Positions 18,707 to 27,930 are shown, numbered from the stretch's first letter. The stretch: DNA of 61,903 nucleotides from Halobellus captivus (GCF_007655485.1 NZ_VJXQ01000001.1:254643-316545), one strand, 5' to 3'. Made by a program: numbers and translations. The notes: generated by a model from the sequence alone, not told the origin.

Positions 18707-19459
18707 TCACTCGCCCTCCGTGCCGATGTAGGCCTCCTGCACCCGTTCGTTCGCCTGAATCTCTTTCGGATCCCCCTCCGCGAGGATCTCCCCTCGGTTG
18801 AGAACGGTAATCCGATCGGAGATCTGCATCACCATCTCGATATCGTGTTCGATCAAGATTAATTTTATATCTCTATCGTTGACAATTCTCTGAATGAGGT
18901 TCATCATCTGTACTGACTCCTGTTTTCCCATCCCGGCCGTCGGTTCGTCGAGAAGGATGAGATCCGGCTCCACGGCGAGCGCCAGCCCCATCTCTAACTT
19001 GCGTTGGTCGCCGTGGCTGAGCGCGTCGGCGCGGACGTCGGACAGTTCCGATAACTCGAGATCGGCCATCAATTGGTCCGTTTTCTCAAGCGTCGTCGTG
19101 AGCGCGTCCGAACTCATCCAAATGGCGTTTCGCTTCTCGTCTAACGCCTGCGTCGCGATCTGGAGGTTCTCCTTGACTGTCAGTCCCTCGAACAGGTCGG
19201 CGATCTGGAACGAGCGGCTAATCCCCTTCCGAACGATCTTCCGCGGCGCCAGACCGGTGATGTCTTCCTCATTGTACCGGATTTCGCCCTCGGTGGGTTT
19301 GAGATACCCGGTCAACAGGTGAAACAGCGTCGACTTCCCGGCTCCGTTCGGTCCGATGATGGAGTGAATGCCATCGCGACTGATCGAGAGGTTGACGTCG
19401 CTGACGGCCTGGAGTTCGCCGAATTTCTTGGTGAGATGTTTCGTTTCGAGCATATTCAC
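18707..19459 (-). CDS. livG: Branched-chain-amino-acid-type ABC transporter ATPase, LivG
   Basis: 250 residues. Walker A GPNGAGKST (36-44), ISRSFQIADLFEGLTVKENL Q-loop region, signature LSHGDQRKLEMGLAL (LSHG variant usual for LivG), Walker B LILLDEPTAGMG and LIEHDIEMVMQISDRI with the switch histidine. Partner ATPase of LivF directly downstream; its first 4 bases overlap the end of the permease gene, so the operon is translationally coupled. Start at MNMLE or two codons later at MLE. Confidence 0.93.
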   Translation of the reverse strand: MNMLETKHLTKKFGELQAVSDVNLSISRDGIHSIIGPNGAGKSTLFHLLTGYLKPTEGEIRYNEEDITGLAPRKIVRKGISRSFQIADLFEGLTVKENLQIATQALDEKRNAIWMSSDALTTTLEKTDQLMADLELSELSDVRADALSHGDQRKLEMGLALAVEPDLILLDEPTAGMGKQESVQMMNLIQRIVNDRDIKLILIEHDIEMVMQISDRITVLNRGEILAEGDPKEIQANERVQEAYIGTEGE

Positions 19460-21411
19460 TTGTCTCCGTTGATCGAATCGGCGTCACTCCCCGCGCTTGC
19501 GGTCGGATCGGCATCGCGGTCGTTACCGAGTGCATCCTCGAGGATGTAGTAGAAGCTGACGAGCCCCCGGGGCGCGAAGAGGACGATCACGATGAGGACG
19601 AAGCCCAGAATCATCCGCCACTGATCGAAGTAAATCGTCAGGAGCTGATCGAGACCGATCAGGACCGCGCCGCCGATGATCGGTCCGAAGAGCGTTCCGA
19701 CGCCGCCGAGGATGACGGCGAACAGCGCGTCGCCCGAGACGATCCAGTACAGCGAATCCGGGCTGGTGAACGTCTGCCGAGTCGTCACCAACGCACCGGC
19801 GACACCACCGATAGCTCCCGAAATGGCGAAGATACGTCGTTTGGCCTTGTTGGTGTCGTACCCGACGAACTTCGCGCGGCGCTCGCTCTCGCGAATCGCC
19901 TGCAGTTGGAGACCGAACGGCGAGTCCATAATCCGCTTGGTGACGTAATAGAGCGACACCAGCAGCAGCAACGAGATGTAATAGAACGCGAAGGTCTCGG
20001 ACAGGTCGATTATGCCGAACAGCATCACGTGATCGATCGCGAACCCGTTACTCCCGCCGGTGAAACTCGACCACGAGAGCGCGAGTTGATACAGCATTTG
20101 CCCGACGGCGAACGTGACGACCGCGAAGTAGAGCCCGGAGAGGCGCGCGGAGATCGCGCCCACCAACCACGCGACTGCGGCGGCGAAGAGTATCGCCACG
20201 GCCAGCGCGATCACGAACGAGTTCGTGAAATTAACGGTGAGGAGCGCGACGGCGTAGCTTCCGATGCCGTAGAACGCCGCGTGCCCGAAGGAGATCAGGC
20301 CCGTGTAACCGATCACGGTGTCGAGACTGAGCGCGAAGATACCCCACACGAACATCAGCGCGATCAGTCCCACACCGTATTGGCTCACCGATGGGAGCCG
20401 TGAGACGAACGGGATGATCAACAGCAACCCTACGACGGCCATCACCCGTCGGTCCGTCAGATTCACGGGCTTGATCGTCTCGTCGTAGGACAGCTTCGCG
20501 GCCTGCTCTCTGATTTCGTAGGTCCCGAGGATTCCCTCCGGTTTGAGGACTAACACACCGAAGAGGAGCCCGTAGAGGACGAACCCGGACAGTTCCGAAG
20601 CGAACGTGTTGGTGAACGTCTGGACGAATCCGACGATCACGCCAGCGACGATCGAGCCGCCGAAGCTACCCAGCCCGCCGATAGCGACGACCACGAAGGC
20701 GATGATGAGCGCCTCGTTTCCCATCTCCGGGTTGACGCTCAGGAACGGCGCTGCCAACGCGCCCGCGATCGCCGCGAGGAACGTTCCCAGACCGAAGATG
20801 AGCGTGTAGTAGCGGCCGATGTTGACGCCCATCAGCCGGACCGTCTGTTTGTCCTGCGCACCCGCGCGAACGATCAGCCCGAAATCGGAGTACCGGAAGA
20901 GCGCCCACGTCAGGAAGGCGATCAGGGCGCCCGCACCGATCGTGAAGATTCGGTACCGCGGGTAGATGACCGGCCCGATAGCAATCGCGCCGCCGAGGAG
21001 CTCCGGCGTCGGGAAGAACTTCGTCCCCGTCCCCCAGATGAGTTCGACGACGTCGGTGACGATCAGGAGCACGCCGAAGGTGATCAACACGTGATACAGC
21101 GGCGATCGATCGTAGATGTGGTGGAGGGTGAGCCGTTCGACTGCGATGCCCAGCCCGGCAACGACGAGCGGACCGAGGATGAGCGCGACGAAGAAACTCC
21201 CCGTGGCGTCGACGACCGTGAACGCGAGGTACGCACCGAGCATATAGAAGATGCCGTGGGCGAAGTTGAGCACGTCGGTGATGCCGAATATCACGGCGAA
21301 GCCCGACGCGATGAGGATGTAGAGCATACTCAGTGCCAGTCCGTTCAAAAGCAAAAACACCAGCTGGGTGGTGCTCACATCAAACGCAGCAAGTGAAATA
21401 TGATGTATCAT
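19456..21411 (-). CDS. Fused LivH-LivM permease of the first Liv-type importer
   Basis: 651 residues with about 17 hydrophobic segments. Residues 1-300 are LivH (GFAVIFGITDVLNFAHGIFYMLGAY; loop VRAGAQDKQTVRLMGVN with the coupling EAA-like motif; ending VLVLKPEGILG) and 320-651 are LivM (LSLDTVIGYTGLISFGHAAFYGIGSY; AIRESERRAKFVGYDTNKAK). Normally these are two genes; here one frame encodes both with a short linker YEIREQAAKLSYDE. It lies 24 bases after the binding-protein gene and overlaps livG by 4 bases. Confidence 0.9.
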   Translation of the reverse strand: MIHHISLAAFDVSTTQLVFLLLNGLALSMLYILIASGFAVIFGITDVLNFAHGIFYMLGAYLAFTVVDATGSFFVALILGPLVVAGLGIAVERLTLHHIYDRSPLYHVLITFGVLLIVTDVVELIWGTGTKFFPTPELLGGAIAIGPVIYPRYRIFTIGAGALIAFLTWALFRYSDFGLIVRAGAQDKQTVRLMGVNIGRYYTLIFGLGTFLAAIAGALAAPFLSVNPEMGNEALIIAFVVVAIGGLGSFGGSIVAGVIVGFVQTFTNTFASELSGFVLYGLLFGVLVLKPEGILGTYEIREQAAKLSYDETIKPVNLTDRRVMAVVGLLLIIPFVSRLPSVSQYGVGLIALMFVWGIFALSLDTVIGYTGLISFGHAAFYGIGSYAVALLTVNFTNSFVIALAVAILFAAAVAWLVGAISARLSGLYFAVVTFAVGQMLYQLALSWSSFTGGSNGFAIDHVMLFGIIDLSETFAFYYISLLLLVSLYYVTKRIMDSPFGLQLQAIRESERRAKFVGYDTNKAKRRIFAISGAIGGVAGALVTTRQTFTSPDSLYWIVSGDALFAVILGGVGTLFGPIIGGAVLIGLDQLLTIYFDQWRMILGFVLIVIVLFAPRGLVSFYYILEDALGNDRDADPTASAGSDADSINGDK

Positions 21412-21434
21412 ACTGGGTAGGCCTATTCGGACGT

Positions 21435-22760
21435 CTACAGGGAGGGCAACTCACAGCCGGTTTCTTCACAGGTTCGGGTGATCTCGTCCGCCGGTCGCGT
21501 CGCGACGATCTCTTGGCCGGGCCAATCGTACTGATCCGGTTCAGTGATCCGCCCGACGAAGCCGTCTCGGAGCGCCTGATGGTCGCACTCCCGCATCGTC
21601 GTCGTTCCCATCGGTTCGTCGCTTTCGAGGCCTTCCATTTCGTCGATAATCGCGGACGTTTCGATCCCTCCGGCGTTTTCCGCGGCCTGGGCGTAGAGCC
21701 GAAGGCTGCTCCACATAACGAGCGCGAAGTCGGTCGGCGGTTCGTCGTACTCCGCCGTGTACCGGTCGGTCAGCAGCTCGTTGGCCTCGGATTCGTACGT
21801 CGGCTCGTACCGGATCGTCGTGTAGGTCCCGACTGCCGAACTCCCTGCACCCTGACGGAGCGGGAGGTAGGTGTTGGTCGTGCTCATAATGTCCTGTTCG
21901 AGCTCGAACTGCGCTGTCTGACTGAGGAAGTTAACGGCGTCAGCACCGCTGAATCCCTGGAGCACCCAGTCGGCGTCCGAGGATTGGATCTCGCTGATGA
22001 CCGCAGAGAAGTCGGTCGTACCGAGCGGCGTCTGCGTCTCGTCGACGATGTTGAAATCGAGTCCCGATGCCTCGAAGGCGTCCTTCCAGGTGCGCGCGAT
22101 CGACTGGCCGAACGCGTAGTCGGCGATGTGGATCCAGACGTTCGACCCGAGATTCTCCAGGGCCCACTCCGCGCCGGACCGCGCGATCTGGGAGTCCGAG
22201 TACTGGTATCGGAACGTCGTGGGCAGGCACTCCTCGCCGGTTATCTCTTCGGGACCACCGTACGCGAAGTACGGAATCCCCACGTCGTACGCGTAGTCTG
22301 CCACGGAGAGGTTTACCGCGCCGGAGACACCGCCGATGAGCAGGTCGACGTCGTTGGTCTCGACGTGACGTCGCGCCATCTCGCGCCCCGTGCTCGGATC
22401 GCCCTCAGTGTCTTCGACGAATCGGACGACTTCTCGGCCCAGGATCCCGCCGAGATCCTCGTTCACGTGGTTGACGGCAACGTGCGATCCTTTCTCCTGT
22501 GCCTCACCCAGCGCGGCGAACGGACCGCTGGTCGGGTGGAGGAATCCGACGCGAAGCTCCTCCCCGCTACCGCCCGAGTCGCCGCCCGATCCGCCACTAT
22601 CGCCGCTGCTGTCGCCGTCACTGTCGCCACCGCTGTCGCCGCCTCCACCGCTGTCCCCACCGTTACCGTTACTTGAGCAACCGGCAAGACCAGCGATTCC
22701 AGCGGTCGTCCCGGTGTATTTTAGCACGTCCCGTCGGCTAAGGTCGCTATCGCCTAGCAT
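21435..22760 (-). CDS. ABC transporter substrate-binding lipoprotein (Liv/urea family)
   Basis: 441-residue exported binding protein. N terminus MLGDSDLSRRDVLKYTG is a Tat signal, followed by a lipobox at GLAGC, a Ser/Asp/Gly linker (about 30-65) and a periplasmic-binding-protein type I fold: RVGFLHPTSGPFAALGEAQ, GILGREVVRFVEDTEGDPS and later ADWVLQGFSGADAVNF. Start ATG at 22760 is preferred to one five codons upstream. A TATA element (TTTATTATAG on the minus strand, 22781-22790) sits 21-30 bases before it. It heads the importer operon. Confidence 0.92.
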   Translation of the reverse strand: MLGDSDLSRRDVLKYTGTTAGIAGLAGCSSNGNGGDSGGGGDSGGDSDGDSSGDSGGSGGDSGGSGEELRVGFLHPTSGPFAALGEAQEKGSHVAVNHVNEDLGGILGREVVRFVEDTEGDPSTGREMARRHVETNDVDLLIGGVSGAVNLSVADYAYDVGIPYFAYGGPEEITGEECLPTTFRYQYSDSQIARSGAEWALENLGSNVWIHIADYAFGQSIARTWKDAFEASGLDFNIVDETQTPLGTTDFSAVISEIQSSDADWVLQGFSGADAVNFLSQTAQFELEQDIMSTTNTYLPLRQGAGSSAVGTYTTIRYEPTYESEANELLTDRYTAEYDEPPTDFALVMWSSLRLYAQAAENAGGIETSAIIDEMEGLESDEPMGTTTMRECDHQALRDGFVGRITEPDQYDWPGQEIVATRPADEITRTCEETGCELPSL

Positions 22761-22780
22761 ACTACGGGGGATCAACTAAA

Positions 22781-22790
22781 CTATAATAAA
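22781..22790 (-). promoter_or_regulatory. TATA element for the first importer operon
   Basis: Minus-strand TTTATTATAG, 21-30 bases before the ATG at 22760, consistent with leaderless transcription of the binding protein gene. Confidence 0.55.
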
Positions 22791-22883
22791 CCTTTGCCTC
22801 AAATGCGGATTCGTGTAGAATCCATTACCAATAGGCTCTGAAACCCGGCGCATCGGCTTCGAACTCAAGAAGGGGACTTTTCG

Positions 22884-22939
22884 CACACTCGATAGTCGGT
22901 TGGCCACACACTCGAGAAGCCGCTGTGTCCACACACTCG
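22884..22939. repeat. Three copies of cacactcg in the spacer
   Basis: The octamer cacactcg occurs at 22884-22891, 22907-22914 and 22932-22939 (spacings 23 and 25) inside a 231-base spacer (22761-22991) that has no gene. The third copy is followed by a partial inverse (cacagtgtg). Meaning unknown; part of the recurrent short-repeat pattern in this window. Confidence 0.6.
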
Positions 22940-22991
22940 GTAGCACAGTGTGTCAGCCTTCATCAGATCGCACGCGCGCCGTCCCGCCCCT

Positions 22992-23915
22992 TTACGAATC
23001 GGTGAACATGATATCGGAGAGGAACTTCGTAGATTTCTCGATTCCCTCGTGTAACGGCTGCGGCGTATTCAACTGCTGAATGCTGACGGGCCCGTCGTAC
23101 CCGACGAGATCGAGCGTCGAGATTATGTCGCGCCACTCCGACTCACCGTGTCCGTACCCGACGGCGCAGAAGGCCCACGACCGATCGAGTTTCGCATCGA
23201 GCGGCGTCATGTCCCACACGCCCTGCAGTCGCTTCCGTTCGGGATATTCGACGACGTCGGAGGTCTCGAAGTGCATAATCGCGTCGTGCTCGGCCAGATA
23301 CCGGATCGACGCGACGGGGTCGATGTCCTGAATCCAGAGATGTCCGGGATCGACGTACGCACCGATCCGATCGCTCGTCTCCTCGATGAGCCGGACTATG
23401 GTCGGGGGGCTATTCACCAGCATGTTGACGTGGATTTCGATCGCGACATCGACGTCGTGGTCATCGGCGAACGCACCCAGCTCGGTCCAGTACGGGATCG
23501 CGACCTCCTCCCACTGGTATCGATAGTGATCGGCTTGGTCTCCCGGCGGAACCGGCGCGACGATCCAGTTCGGCGTTTCGTCGTTCGGTCCGCCCCCCGG
23601 GAGCCCCGAGAATGCCGACACCGTGTCCACGCCGAGTTGATCGGCCAGTCGGATCGTGTCTCTGAGCAGTTCGTCGGCCTCGGCGGCCCGTTCATCGATC
23701 GGATGGAGCATATTGTGACCGGTCGCTCCCAGCATCGAGAGGTCGATGTCGTGAGCGTCGAACGTCTCCAGGAGTTCGGCTTGCGCCTCCGCATCGTCGA
23801 GATACTCTTCGGGGTCACACCGCCAATCGATGCTTTCGACCCCGAGGTCGCCGAGGAACGTCAACGTCTCGTCTAGCGGTTCCTCGAACGGCAACGTCTG
23901 CACACTCAGATGCAT
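22992..23915 (-). CDS. Sugar phosphate isomerase/epimerase family protein (TIM barrel)
   Basis: 307-residue AP-endonuclease-2/xylose-isomerase-like TIM barrel. Divalent-metal ligands are suggested by EEVAIPYWTELG, DVAIEIHVNM (Glu), AYVDPGHLWIQDIDP (Asp, His) and HFETSDVVEYP (His, Glu). Family members isomerise or epimerise sugars, inositols or keto-acids; substrate is not deducible. It is divergent from the SDR gene across 178 bases. A minus-strand TATA (TTTTATTTA) lies about 25 bases before ATG 23915. Confidence 0.85.
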   Translation of the reverse strand: MHLSVQTLPFEEPLDETLTFLGDLGVESIDWRCDPEEYLDDAEAQAELLETFDAHDIDLSMLGATGHNMLHPIDERAAEADELLRDTIRLADQLGVDTVSAFSGLPGGGPNDETPNWIVAPVPPGDQADHYRYQWEEVAIPYWTELGAFADDHDVDVAIEIHVNMLVNSPPTIVRLIEETSDRIGAYVDPGHLWIQDIDPVASIRYLAEHDAIMHFETSDVVEYPERKRLQGVWDMTPLDAKLDRSWAFCAVGYGHGESEWRDIISTLDLVGYDGPVSIQQLNTPQPLHEGIEKSTKFLSDIMFTDS

Positions 23916-24063
23916 ACGGTGGCTGTCGAGGGGATCTAAATAAAACTACCTCCGTTGTGTACGACTATCGCACCGATTCGCGCGCTAGTGAAACCGCAGC
24001 AGGAACCGTGGCTCGGGATCGGATGTACAGATAACGAACACGAATCCTCACGCTATGCAAATG

Positions 24064-24070
24064 TTTTTTA
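24064..24070 (+). promoter_or_regulatory. TATA element of the SDR gene
   Basis: TTTTTTA 24-30 bases before the ATG at 24094, consistent with a leaderless transcript; supports the later start codon over ATG at 24055. Confidence 0.5.
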
Positions 24071-24093
24071 GATCCACAGGAGTCTGTCGAGCT

Positions 24094-24867
24094 ATGCTTT
24101 CGGGCAAGACAGCGTTCATCACTGGTGCCAGTCAAAATATCGGCCGGGAAATCGCTCGCACGCTCGCCGATCGGGGTGCAAACGTGGCGGTGGCCGCCAG
24201 GAGCGACGGGATCTACGAGACGGCGGATCTGATCGACGACCCCGATCGGGTACTCCCCATCCAGATGGACTTAGTCGACGACGGGATGGTCGAAAACGCC
24301 ATCGAGGAGACCGTCGAGACCTTCGGCGGGCTCGACGTGCTCGTGAACAACGCGGGCGTGCCCGGCCCGACGAGCCCCATCGACGAGACCCGAATCGACG
24401 AGTGGGAACACGTCCTGGACATCAACCTCCTCGGACAAGTGCGGACGATACGAGCCGCCGCGCCCCACCTCCGAGAGAGCGATGCCGGACGGATTATCAA
24501 TATCTCGTCGACGGCGGCGAAAGACGTCGTTCCGAGCAAATCCCCCTACAACACCTCGAAATCCGCCGTGATCGGGTTGAGCCGGTCACTCGCCGTGGAA
24601 CTCGGAGCGGATAACGTCACGGTCAACGCCATCTGCCCCGGAGCCACCGACGGCGAGCGGATCGAACGGTCGATCTCACAGCAGGCCGAAAATATGGGCG
24701 TGTCATTCGAGGAGGCGAAAGAACGGCTGTTCACCGGCAGCGCGGCGTTGGGCACGCTGATCGAACAGCAGGACACGGCGGCGCTCGTCGCGTTTCTCGC
24801 GAGCGACGAGGCTCGATACATCTCAGGACAGGACATCAACGTCGACGCGGGTGCCTGCTTCGAGTGA
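24094..24867 (+). CDS. Short-chain dehydrogenase/reductase (SDR)
   Basis: 257-residue NAD(P)-dependent oxidoreductase of the classical SDR type. Cofactor motif TGASQNIGREIA (10-21), NNAG in VLVNNAGVPGP, catalytic Ser in INISSTAAKD and the YxxxK pair in SPYNTSKSAVIG, then a C-terminal ISGQDINVDAG. The protein resembles 3-oxoacyl-ACP reductase/gluconate dehydrogenase relatives; substrate unknown. ATG at 24094 is chosen because the upstream ATG at 24055 overlaps the TATA box. Confidence 0.9.
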   Translation: MLSGKTAFITGASQNIGREIARTLADRGANVAVAARSDGIYETADLIDDPDRVLPIQMDLVDDGMVENAIEETVETFGGLDVLVNNAGVPGPTSPIDETRIDEWEHVLDINLLGQVRTIRAAAPHLRESDAGRIINISSTAAKDVVPSKSPYNTSKSAVIGLSRSLAVELGADNVTVNAICPGATDGERIERSISQQAENMGVSFEEAKERLFTGSAALGTLIEQQDTAALVAFLASDEARYISGQDINVDAGACFE

Positions 24868-24891
24868 CTGCCGACGGTAGAATGACGGTCC

Positions 24892-24943
24892 GCGTTCGAG
24901 CAACGCCGATATTCGACTACCTCTCGTGTTCGAGTAACGGTCG
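24892..24943. repeat. Imperfect direct repeat after the SDR gene
   Basis: gcgttcgagcaacgccg at 24892 and gtgttcgagtaacggtcg at 24926 (offset 34) lie in the spacer after the stop at 24867, before the convergent IclR gene. Confidence 0.5.
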
Positions 24944-25017
24944 GTTTGGGCCTCGCGCGTATGGCGGCGAACCGCTACTCGACGACTCCGCGGCCCGGTA
25001 TCCGTGATCCGCGGCGC

Positions 25018-25785
25018 TCAGCTATGTTCGATGTGTAGTTCGAGTTCGTTCGTCGCCGCTAGGACGAGGTCGACGAGTTCGTCCTCGATGCGCTCTCGCT
25101 TCAGACGCGTCGCAGGGCCCGAGACGCTGATCGCGCCGATCGGGTCGGACTGGCGCTTAGTCACCACGGCGGCCCCGATGGCGTGGACTCCAGCCGTCGA
25201 TTCTTCGAGGTTCAGTGCGTAGCCCTGCTCGCGAATCCCATCGAGTTCCTCTTCTAACCGCGTTGTATCGGTGATAGTGTTCGGTCCGGTCTGGTTCATC
25301 GAGATCGATTCGAGGATATCGCGCTGGACCGATTTCGGGGTGTGAGCGAGAATCGCTTTGCCAGCGGCACTCGCGTGAATCGGGCCGCGGCGGCCGATGT
25401 GGGCTCCTGTCTGGACGGGATTGTCGCCGATTTCGGTGTAGAGGTACACACGATCGGTTTCCTCTCTGACGATGAACTGCGCCCGTTCGTCGGTGAGGTG
25501 GGCGAGATCGTCGATTTTCTGTTTGATCATCGAGTAGCCTTCGATCTGTCGCCGAAGCTGGCCACCGACGGTGAGAAACTTGAAGCTCAGCCGATAGGTT
25601 GTCCCGTCCCTGATCACGTACCCGTTTTCTCGCAACGTCGTCAGGTGTCGGTGGACTGTGCTGGTCGCCAAGTCGAACCGCTCCTCCAACTCCTCGATCG
25701 TCGCGGGTCCGTCTTCCAGTAACTCCTCGACGATGGACAGGGACGCTTGGGTCGTTTTCACCCCGGTATTGGTGTGCTGAGCCAT
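25018..25785 (-). CDS. IclR-family transcriptional regulator
   Basis: 255-residue regulator with an N-terminal winged HTH (SLSIVEELLEDGPATIEELEE; then STVHRHLTTLRENGYV) and a C-terminal ligand-binding domain (GRRGPIHASAAGKAILAH; GYALNLEESTAGVHAIGAAVV; RIEDELVDLVLAATNELE). IclR proteins bind short palindromes near their own promoter and respond to small organic acids. Matching palindromes lie upstream (see below). Start ATG at 25785 is set by a TATA element 22-29 bases upstream. It is the only regulator in the surrounding catabolic genes. Confidence 0.93.
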   Translation of the reverse strand: MAQHTNTGVKTTQASLSIVEELLEDGPATIEELEERFDLATSTVHRHLTTLRENGYVIRDGTTYRLSFKFLTVGGQLRRQIEGYSMIKQKIDDLAHLTDERAQFIVREETDRVYLYTEIGDNPVQTGAHIGRRGPIHASAAGKAILAHTPKSVQRDILESISMNQTGPNTITDTTRLEEELDGIREQGYALNLEESTAGVHAIGAAVVTKRQSDPIGAISVSGPATRLKRERIEDELVDLVLAATNELELHIEHS

Positions 25786-25806
25786 ACCGTAGTTATCTCC
25801 CCACAC

Positions 25807-25832
25807 ATTATAAATTTCCCGATATACGGAAT
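25807..25832 (-). promoter_or_regulatory. IclR gene promoter with overlapping palindromic operator
   Basis: Minus-strand TATA TTTATAAT (25807-25814) is directly adjoined by ttcccgatatacggaa (25816-25831), an imperfect palindrome. A 16/17-identical copy occurs at 26408-26424, so the element is likely a protein-binding site, most simply for autoregulation by IclR. Confidence 0.55.
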
Positions 25833-26574
25833 AGAACCTAGTCAGAGACTACTAGAAAGGTACAGTCTATCGATTTTATATCTATCAGCGTGTACCGTCC
25901 AACCGATCATCCTCCCATAAATCGAAATTGTGATCCTTCTGTTCCGAGAACCCGGCTGTGACGGCGTGTTTTTCGAGCTCATTTTCGGAATAGCGCCCGT
26001 TCGAATCGTGAGACAGTGGATAGACATTACACGAGTATGTTTGTAACGTTATGGTTCGATAGAGATATCGAACTGCCGCGTTCGGCCCCCCGAGAGATGC
26101 TTCGAAACGGTGTTCCCGAGAACGGGCCAGTCAGTAGCGGTATCGAGTGATCCGCTGGAACTCACTCGTGGGGAACACAATCCCGAATATCGGGAAATCA
26201 AGTGTACCAATATGAGTACCGATCCGATTCGAGTACTCTGTGAGCTCTAACGGCTTAGAGATCACCCGTTAGCGCGGAAACGGGAAATAGAACCCCGCCA
26301 CCGTCTGAGATCGTATCGAAGAATGTTCGCCTTGGTAGCACCGAACTAGATGCATTAGTCCGGTTAGAAAGTGAATTACAGTGCTAGTAGATCGATGGGA
26401 ATGGCAATTCCCGTTATACGGAATTAATGGCTCACCCAACGGTCCGAGCTGTAATATCAAATATAATACAATATTGTCGTTAATCCTTTCAGCCGTGGCG
26501 TTTGTACGACATCACCACCGGTGCGAGAATCGAGACGGTGTCGAAAACTTCGCAACTGGGCTTCGAGAGCGATT
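25833..26574. other. AT-richer non-coding region with several palindromes
   Basis: About 740 bases without a credible gene, visibly lower in GC than its flanks. It contains ttcccgttatacggaat (26408-26424), a perfect arm palindrome tcccgaatatcggga (26182-26196), ttcccgagaacggg (26113-26126) and ctctaacggcttagag (26245-26260). Short open frames here (such as minus strand 26269-26460) have no recognisable content. It separates IclR from the 3' end of the amidohydrolase gene. Confidence 0.6.
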
Positions 26575-27930
26575 CTACAGGTCGATCCCCGCTTCGTCGA
26601 TCAAACGCCGTCCGGAGTCGACGAACCGGTCAAACTCTTCTCTTACGGCGGGATTCAGCAGTTCACCGTCGCGCTTGACAACGTCTCCGTCGACCAACAC
26701 CGTGGAGATGTGTGACGGATCCGACTGGAATACGACCGTCTGAATGGGGGAGTGAGACGGTGCCGTTGTGAAGTCGTTAGCGTCGATCAGAATGATATCC
26801 GCGCGTTTACCCGGGGTGAGGGTGCCGATCTCGTCTTCCATATTCAGCGCCTTCGCGCCTTCGATGGTCGCGAATTCGAGCGTGTCTCGGGCCGTCGTCT
26901 GAACGGCAGTGACCTCCTCGTCGCTTTCGAGGACCTCCTGGTTCTCGAACATCCGCTGGACCTGCATCCCGATGCGCATCTGGCTGCCCATATCGCCGCT
27001 GATGTTCGAACAGACGTCGACGCCCCACGAGACGCGCCCTCCGGCGTCGAGGACCTTCTTCGTGACGGGGATTCCGTGACCCATCTGCATCTCGACTTCC
27101 GGGGTGGACGAGAAGGAGACGCCCTGATCGACGGCGTGCTGGACGTCGTCCTGCGCGAAGTGGTTCGCGTGCGCGACGTTGACGTCGGGACCGAGCATAT
27201 CCTTGATGGCGCCGAAGCCCTGATAACCCCCGCCGTAGACCGACGACGGCCACAGCGCGGCACCCATGTGGACCGTCGAGAGTGCCCCCAGCTCCCGTGC
27301 CAGTTCCAGGTCCCGCCGGGCGGTCTCGTCGGTACAGAAGTCCGGCCCCCGGAGCCCGAGCGCCAGACTGAGCAGGTCGTCGTCGCGGATCTTCTCCTCG
27401 TGGAGCTCTCGGATGTTCGCTTCGGGGAGGCCGACGTCGCTCTCGAACCACCACTTCGCCGCGTCGTCACCCGGCGGACCGTAGGTGTACACCGCACGCA
27501 GTCCGACGTCCTTCAGGGCATCGAGGGCCCGCTCGCCGTGTTCGAGCGTGTTGGGGTACGACCAGTCCAGGGCCGTGGTCGTCCCCGTATGGAGCTTCTC
27601 CAGCGCGCCGAAGAGACCGCCGAGGTACATGTCCTCGGGCCGGTAGAGCCCGGTGATGTTGCCGAGCATGTGGTCGAAGTACTCGCCCATAAGCGACCAG
27701 TCCCCGGCGATGCCCCTGACCTGGGTCTGTGCGAGGTGAATGTGGGAGTCGACGAACCCGGGGAGCACGATCTGATCGCTCGCGTCGATCACCTCGGCGT
27801 TCGACGCGGTCAGTCCGTGGCCGATTTCGACGATTTCGCCGCCGTCGATCCGTACGTCTGCTTCCTCCAGGGTACCGACGTCCGGATCCAAAGAGACGAC
27901 CGTCCCGTTTCGAATGATCTTTTCTGTCAT
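26575..27930 (-). CDS. Amidohydrolase-family deaminase (S-adenosylhomocysteine/5'-methylthioadenosine deaminase or TrzA/AtzA type)
   Basis: 451-residue zinc-type amidohydrolase. N-terminal composite beta domain with LPGFVDSHIHLAQTQ (metal HxH), then STVHMG and AHANHFAQDD histidines, and WGVDVCSNISGDM supplying the Asp near the active site; ends with the LTPGKRADIILIDANDF strand. Sequence type fits the SAH/MTA deaminase-cytosine deaminase-chlorohydrolase group; exact substrate unknown. Start ATG at 27930 (MTEKIIRNG) is preferred; the reading frame runs 240 bases further without similarity. Confidence 0.85.
   Translation of the reverse strand: MTEKIIRNGTVVSLDPDVGTLEEADVRIDGGEIVEIGHGLTASNAEVIDASDQIVLPGFVDSHIHLAQTQVRGIAGDWSLMGEYFDHMLGNITGLYRPEDMYLGGLFGALEKLHTGTTTALDWSYPNTLEHGERALDALKDVGLRAVYTYGPPGDDAAKWWFESDVGLPEANIRELHEEKIRDDDLLSLALGLRGPDFCTDETARRDLELARELGALSTVHMGAALWPSSVYGGGYQGFGAIKDMLGPDVNVAHANHFAQDDVQHAVDQGVSFSSTPEVEMQMGHGIPVTKKVLDAGGRVSWGVDVCSNISGDMGSQMRIGMQVQRMFENQEVLESDEEVTAVQTTARDTLEFATIEGAKALNMEDEIGTLTPGKRADIILIDANDFTTAPSHSPIQTVVFQSDPSHISTVLVDGDVVKRDGELLNPAVREEFDRFVDSGRRLIDEAGIDL

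Noticed and set aside
22462-22700. Repetitive Gly/Ser/Asp coding DNA in binding-protein genes, looking like a repeat array
   Set aside because: It is the low-complexity linker after the lipobox, common in haloarchaeal lipoproteins, not a CRISPR or minisatellite locus. The same holds at 52300-52410.
25842-26460. Small frames in the AT-richer region
   Set aside because: Short, unrelated to known proteins and crossed by palindromes.
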